Assembly: GCA_947503765.1 (NCBI GenBank)
Contig: CANNFA010000001.1
Coordinates: forward strand, 248,001-312,000
Reading direction: 5' to 3'
Length of the DNA: 64,000 bases
Origin: an uncultured Paracoccaceae bacterium
GTDB lineage: Bacteria > Pseudomonadota > Alphaproteobacteria > Rhodobacterales > Rhodobacteraceae
A program made the translations under genes and the position numbers. This document shows, piece by piece, positions 60,321-64,000 of the stretch. Every line of letters starts with the position of its first letter. The stretch's first letter is position 1. The notes below the pieces were generated by a model that saw only the letters and a program-made list of their open reading frames with translations, had not been told where the DNA came from and did not search any database.

Positions 60321-60368
60321 AATTGCCCGCATCACTGGCCGAACCCGCAGCAAGCCAAGAGACCCGCA

Positions 60369-61169
60369 ATGAAGTTTACCGTGATCACGGCGGTCCTGAA
60401 CCGGGCGGGTACGATCGAACAGGCGGTGCGTTCGGTGCAGCGGCAAGGCTGGCGCGACATCGAACATGTGGTGCAGGACGGCGGCTCGACCGATGGCACG
60501 CTGGACATCCTGCACCGCACCGCCGATGCGCGCACCCGCATCGTCTCGGAGCGGGATGGCGGCATCTATGACGCGCTGAACCGCGCGCTGGCGCGGGCCA
60601 CCGGCGACGCGGTCGGGCTGATGCACTCGGACGATGTGTTCGCCCATGCGGACGTGCTTGCGCATGTCGCCGCCGCGATGGCCGATCCGTCCGTGGACGG
60701 GGTGTACGGCGATCTCGACTATGTCAGCGCCGCCGATCCCGCGCGCATCCTGCGCCGCTGGGTGTCCGGGCAGTACGACCGGCGCAAGCTGGCGCGCGGC
60801 TGGATGCCGCCGCATCCCGCGCTGTTCCTGCGCCGCGCCGTGCTGGACCGGCATGGCGGCTACGACACGAGCTTTCGCATCGCCGCCGATTACGAGGCGA
60901 TGCTGCGCTACCTTGTGCAGGGCGGGATCCGGCTGGCCTATCTTCCCGAGGTCATGGTGCGCATGCGCATGGGAGGCGCCAGCAACGGCAGCGCGGGCGG
61001 GATCCTGCGAAAAAGCCGCGAAGACCTGCGCGCCATGCGCCGCCACGGCGTCGGCGGGATCGGCACGCTGGCGGCCAAGAACCTGGGCAAGCTGCCCCAG
61101 TTCCTGCCGCGCCCGGCGCTGCCCGCCCTGCCGCCCGCCTGTTCAACCGAAAGGCCCCTGCCACGATGA
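60369..61169 (+). CDS. Glycosyltransferase family 2 (WcaE-like)
   Basis: The 266-residue GT-A enzyme has [58 protein letters not shown] and the metal-site region LMHSDD, followed by [20 protein letters not shown]. This pattern resembles WcaE/colanic-acid GT2 enzymes. It transfers one sugar of the repeat unit. The ATG at 60369 has AAGAGA upstream; the open frame from 60258 includes the CtrA site and is rejected. The stop overlaps gmd as ATGA (61166-61169). Confidence 0.9.
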   Translation: MKFTVITAVLNRAGTIEQAVRSVQRQGWRDIEHVVQDGGSTDGTLDILHRTADARTRIVSERDGGIYDALNRALARATGDAVGLMHSDDVFAHADVLAHVAAAMADPSVDGVYGDLDYVSAADPARILRRWVSGQYDRRKLARGWMPPHPALFLRRAVLDRHGGYDTSFRIAADYEAMLRYLVQGGIRLAYLPEVMVRMRMGGASNGSAGGILRKSREDLRAMRRHGVGGIGTLAAKNLGKLPQFLPRPALPALPPACSTERPLPR

Positions 61170-62284
61170 AACGCGCGCTGATCACCGGCATCACCGGGCA
61201 GGACGGGTCGTACCTGGCGGAACTGCTGCTCGGAAAGGGCTACGAGGTGCACGGCCTCAAGCGCCGCGCCTCGCAGCTCAATACCGCGCGGATCGACCAT
61301 ATCTATCAGGATCCGCACGATCCCGACCCGCGCCTGACACTGCATTACGGCGATCTCGGCGACAGCTCGGGCCTGACCCGCGTGATCAGCGAGGTGCGGC
61401 CCGACGAGATCTACAACCTCGCCGCGCAAAGCCATGTCGCGGTCAGCTTCGAGGCGCCCGAATACACCGCCGACGTGGACGCGCTGGGCACGCTGCGCCT
61501 GCTCGAGGCGATCCGCTTTCTCGGCCTGACGGAGCGGACGCGGTTCTACCAGGCCTCCACCTCGGAACTCTACGGGCAGGCCGCCGAGAGCCCGCAGCGC
61601 GAGGCGACGCCGTTCCACCCGCGCAGCCCCTATGCCGTCGCCAAGCTCTATGCCTACTGGATCACGGTGAACTACCGCGAAGCCTACGGGATGTATGCCT
61701 GCAACGGGATCCTGTTCAACCACGAGAGCCCGCGCCGCGGCGAGACCTTCGTGACCCGCAAGATCACCCGCGGGCTGGCCAATATCGCCCAGGGGCTGGA
61801 GCAGTGCCTGTATCTCGGCAATCTCGACAGCCTGCGCGACTGGGGCCATGCGAAGGATTACGTGGCGATGCAATGGCTGATGCTGCAACAGGACCGCGCC
61901 GACGACTTCGTCATCGCCACCGGCCAGCAGCATTCGGTGCGCCAGTTCGCGCTCTGGGCGGCCGAGGATCTGGGGATTCGGCTGGAATTTTCCGGCAGCG
62001 GCCCGAACGAGGTGGCCCGCGTCGCCGCCGTGACCAGCGATGCCGCCCCCGCGGTGAAGCCGGGCGATGTCGTGCTGCGGGTCGATCCGCGCTATTACCG
62101 CCCCGCCGAGGTCGAGACGTTGCTGGGCGATCCCAGCCGCGCCTGGGAAAAGCTGGGCTGGGTGCCGCGGATCACCGCGCGCGAGATGTGCGCCGAGATG
62201 GTGGCCGAGGATCTGCGGGCCGCGCAGCGCCACGCGCTGCTCAAATGCCACGGCTATCCGGTGCCGGTGGCGGTGGAGCACTGA
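61166..62284 (+). CDS. gmd: GDP-mannose 4,6-dehydratase (Gmd)
   Basis: The 372-residue short-chain dehydrogenase/reductase makes GDP-4-keto-6-deoxymannose from GDP-mannose. It shows the NADP-binding [24 protein letters not shown] at the N-terminus, [12 protein letters not shown], the catalytic Ser/Tyr-Lys in STSELYG and [12 protein letters not shown], and [16 protein letters not shown]. Length is typical. With fcl downstream it supplies GDP-L-fucose for the exopolysaccharide. It is coupled to the GT2 gene upstream. Confidence 0.97.
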   Translation: MKRALITGITGQDGSYLAELLLGKGYEVHGLKRRASQLNTARIDHIYQDPHDPDPRLTLHYGDLGDSSGLTRVISEVRPDEIYNLAAQSHVAVSFEAPEYTADVDALGTLRLLEAIRFLGLTERTRFYQASTSELYGQAAESPQREATPFHPRSPYAVAKLYAYWITVNYREAYGMYACNGILFNHESPRRGETFVTRKITRGLANIAQGLEQCLYLGNLDSLRDWGHAKDYVAMQWLMLQQDRADDFVIATGQQHSVRQFALWAAEDLGIRLEFSGSGPNEVARVAAVTSDAAPAVKPGDVVLRVDPRYYRPAEVETLLGDPSRAWEKLGWVPRITAREMCAEMVAEDLRAAQRHALLKCHGYPVPVAVEH

Positions 62285-62289
62285 GCGTC

Positions 62290-63264
62290 ATGGCGGGTCT
62301 GACGGGACGGGGGCGCACCGCGCCGCGCTCGGCCTCGTCGGCGCAGCCGATCCCGCTGCGGCTGAAACTGGCAGAGGCGGCGCGCCAGTTCCGCGCGCTG
62401 TGGCGTAGCCGCTCGCCCTTTGCCGCGCGCGCCTGGCCGGGGCTGGACCGCGACCTTGCCGAATACCGGGCGCTGGCGCGGCGGCATGCGGGCATCGCGC
62501 TGGAGGATGCCGCGATCCTCGAGATCGGCTGCGGCCAGCGGCCCTACCGGCTGTGCCACCTGCTGGCGCACGGGCTGGATGCGCGCGGCATCGACATGGA
62601 CCGGGTGGTGTTCCGGCTGGGCCTGCGCGAATTGCGCCGGTCGCTGCGGACGAACGGGGCCGAACGCACGCTCAAGACCGCGCTGCGCTACGTGCTGTTC
62701 GACATCGCCGAGAATCGCAGGTTCCGCCGCGCGCTGAGCGCGATACAGGGCCGCCCGTTCGACTGGCCGCGCGGCCGGATCGCCACCGGCGACGCGGCTC
62801 AGGCGGACGCCTGGCCGGACCGGGCGCTTGATTTCATCTATTCCGAGGACGTGTTCGAACATGTGCCCGCCGCCGCGCTGCCCGCCCTGTGCCGCTGCAT
62901 CGCGGCGCACCTGTCGCCGCAGGGCATCGCGGTGATCCGGCCGATGGTGTTCACCGGGATCATGGGCGGCCACAATGTCGAGTATTACGACCTTGATCCG
63001 AAGACCCGCCGCACCTGCCCGCCCTGGGACCACCTGCGCGGCCACCGCTTTCCGGCCAACACCTGCCTGAACCGGCTGTCGCTGGCGGAGTACCGCGCGC
63101 TGTTCGCGGCGCATTTCGAGATCCTGGACGAGAGAGTGCGCGCGCCGGATCTCGGCCGCGCCTTCATGACCCCGGCGCTGCGCACGGAGCTGGGCAACTG
63201 GTCGGACGAAGAGCTGTTTTCCAACCATGTGCGCTTTGTCCTGCGCCGGAAGGCGTGCGCGTGA
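62290..63264 (+). CDS. SAM-dependent methyltransferase-like protein
   Basis: The 324-residue protein has a class I methyltransferase motif I ([11 protein letters not shown], about residues 76-86), a following acidic residue in RGIDMDRVV, and a motif [32 protein letters not shown] typical of Methyltransf_11 proteins. It probably methylates a sugar or lipid-linked intermediate of the polysaccharide. Six bases follow gmd and it precedes fcl by ten bases. No specific acceptor can be named. Confidence 0.82.
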   Translation: MAGLTGRGRTAPRSASSAQPIPLRLKLAEAARQFRALWRSRSPFAARAWPGLDRDLAEYRALARRHAGIALEDAAILEIGCGQRPYRLCHLLAHGLDARGIDMDRVVFRLGLRELRRSLRTNGAERTLKTALRYVLFDIAENRRFRRALSAIQGRPFDWPRGRIATGDAAQADAWPDRALDFIYSEDVFEHVPAAALPALCRCIAAHLSPQGIAVIRPMVFTGIMGGHNVEYYDLDPKTRRTCPPWDHLRGHRFPANTCLNRLSLAEYRALFAAHFEILDERVRAPDLGRAFMTPALRTELGNWSDEELFSNHVRFVLRRKACA

Positions 63265-63274
63265 CGGAGGACGC

Positions 63275-64000
63275 ATGACATTGGGCAAGGTGTTCGTCGC
63301 CGGGCATCGCGGCATGGTCGGCAGCGCCATCCTGCGGCGGCTCGAGGCGCGGGCGGCGGCCGGAGAGGCGATAACGCCGATGACCCGCAGCCGCGCCATG
63401 CTTGACCTGACCGATGCCGGGGCGGTGCGCGCCTTCATGCAGGCCGAGCGGCCGGATGCCGTGGTGCTGGCCGCCGCACGGGTCGGCGGCATCCTGGCGA
63501 ACCGGGACCGGCCGGCGGAGTTCATCCGCGACAACCTGGCGATCGAATGCAATGTCATCCACGCGGCGCATGAAACCGGGGTGCGGCGCCTGCTGAACCT
63601 GGGATCAAGCTGCATCTATCCGCGCGGCGCCCCGCAACCGATGCGCGAGGAGGCGCTGCTGACCGGCCCGCTGGAGCCGACGAACGAGCCCTATGCCATC
63701 GCCAAGATCGCCGGGATCAAGCTGTGCGAAAGCTACAACCGGCAGCACGGCACCGATTTCCGGTCGATCATGCCGACCAACCTTTACGGGCCGGGCGACA
63801 ATTTCGACGCGGCCGGCAGCCATGTCCTGCCCGCTCTGATCCGCCGGTTCGACAGGGCGCGGCAGGCGGGCGCGGACGAGGTGACGATCTGGGGCACCGG
63901 CACGCCGCGCCGCGAATTCCTGCACGTGGACGACCTGGCGGATGCGGCCTTGTTCGTGCTGGACCTGCCGAAACCCGCCTGGGACACGCAGACCGCACCG
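63275..64000 (+). CDS. fcl: GDP-L-fucose synthase (Fcl/WcaG), truncated at window end
   Basis: The first 242 residues of a GDP-4-keto-6-deoxymannose epimerase/reductase are present, and the frame is open at the window edge. It has the NADPH-binding [54 protein letters not shown] with the catalytic Ser, and the Tyr-x3-Lys motif [18 protein letters not shown], followed by [13 protein letters not shown]. It completes GDP-L-fucose synthesis after Gmd. The ATG at 63275 is preceded by GGAGGA. Confidence 0.96.
   Translation, partial: MTLGKVFVAGHRGMVGSAILRRLEARAAAGEAITPMTRSRAMLDLTDAGAVRAFMQAERPDAVVLAAARVGGILANRDRPAEFIRDNLAIECNVIHAAHETGVRRLLNLGSSCIYPRGAPQPMREEALLTGPLEPTNEPYAIAKIAGIKLCESYNRQHGTDFRSIMPTNLYGPGDNFDAAGSHVLPALIRRFDRARQAGADEVTIWGTGTPRREFLHVDDLADAALFVLDLPKPAWDTQTAP

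Overview
The window reads as a chromosomal segment from a facultatively anaerobic, nitrate-respiring alphaproteobacterium of the Rhodobacteraceae type. This is inferred from the very high G+C content, the NarR-narK-narGHJI arrangement known from Paracoccus, an rpoN paralog sitting beside its own target operon (as in Rhodobacter sphaeroides), TakP-type TRAP and TctABC uptake systems, FNR boxes of the TTGAC-N4-(A/G)TCAA type, and an intergenic motif that recurs in that family. No rRNA, tRNA, CRISPR array, transposase or prophage was found. Genes are tightly packed, and 4-bp ATGA stop/start overlaps are frequent.

Layout: 1-1749 (-) holds the end of a sugar-utilisation operon (unusual solute-binding protein without signal peptide, and an aldose epimerase). 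2053-5066 (+) is a TctC-TctB-TctA tricarboxylate-type transporter with an attenuator hairpin after tctC. 5091-10650 (-) is the inositol operon iolC-iolD-iolE-iolB. 10820-13837 (-) is ubiT-ubiU-ubiV plus a DUF2478 gene, divergent from ubiD (13992-15500, +) across a single FNR box inside a 28-bp palindrome: an oxygen-independent ubiquinone-synthesis module. 15691-20355 (-) is a TakP-type TRAP transporter followed by an amidase and a translationally coupled 52-residue membrane protein. 20722-21375 (-) is an AT-rich, probably acquired HNH-like gene.

21757-32761 (-) looks like a self-contained sigma-54 regulon. It comprises an rpoN paralog, a dppABCDF-type peptide transporter, a C45 autoproteolytic hydrolase, a PspF-like enhancer-binding protein with no sensor domain, and an AtuA/DUF1446-DUF4387 pair. 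Matches to the -24/-12 promoter (GG-N10-GC) lie upstream of both dppA and atuA. 32990-47504 is the nitrate-respiration block: narR (-) is divergent from narK1, narK2, narGHJI, a parvulin-type isomerase, a hemerythrin-domain protein, a beta-carbonic anhydrase, moeA and a second DUF2478 gene (all +). Two FNR boxes lie between narR and narK1.

47899-64000 is an exopolysaccharide region. It starts with a large tailspike-like beta-helix protein flanked by two copies of an intergenic repeat. A minus-strand operon follows (flippase, polymerase/ligase, a glycosyltransferase fused to a propeller-like domain, two more glycosyltransferases, a WcaF-like acetyltransferase, a GT2). The divergent plus-strand operon carries GT2, gmd, a methyltransferase and fcl, the last truncated by the window edge. 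A full CtrA-type box and two GTTAAC half-sites lie between the two operons.

The unifying theme is anaerobic physiology. FNR boxes stand in front of nitrate respiration, anaerobic ubiquinone synthesis and the sigma-54 peptide-uptake operon. DUF2478 paralogs close two of the FNR-linked operons.
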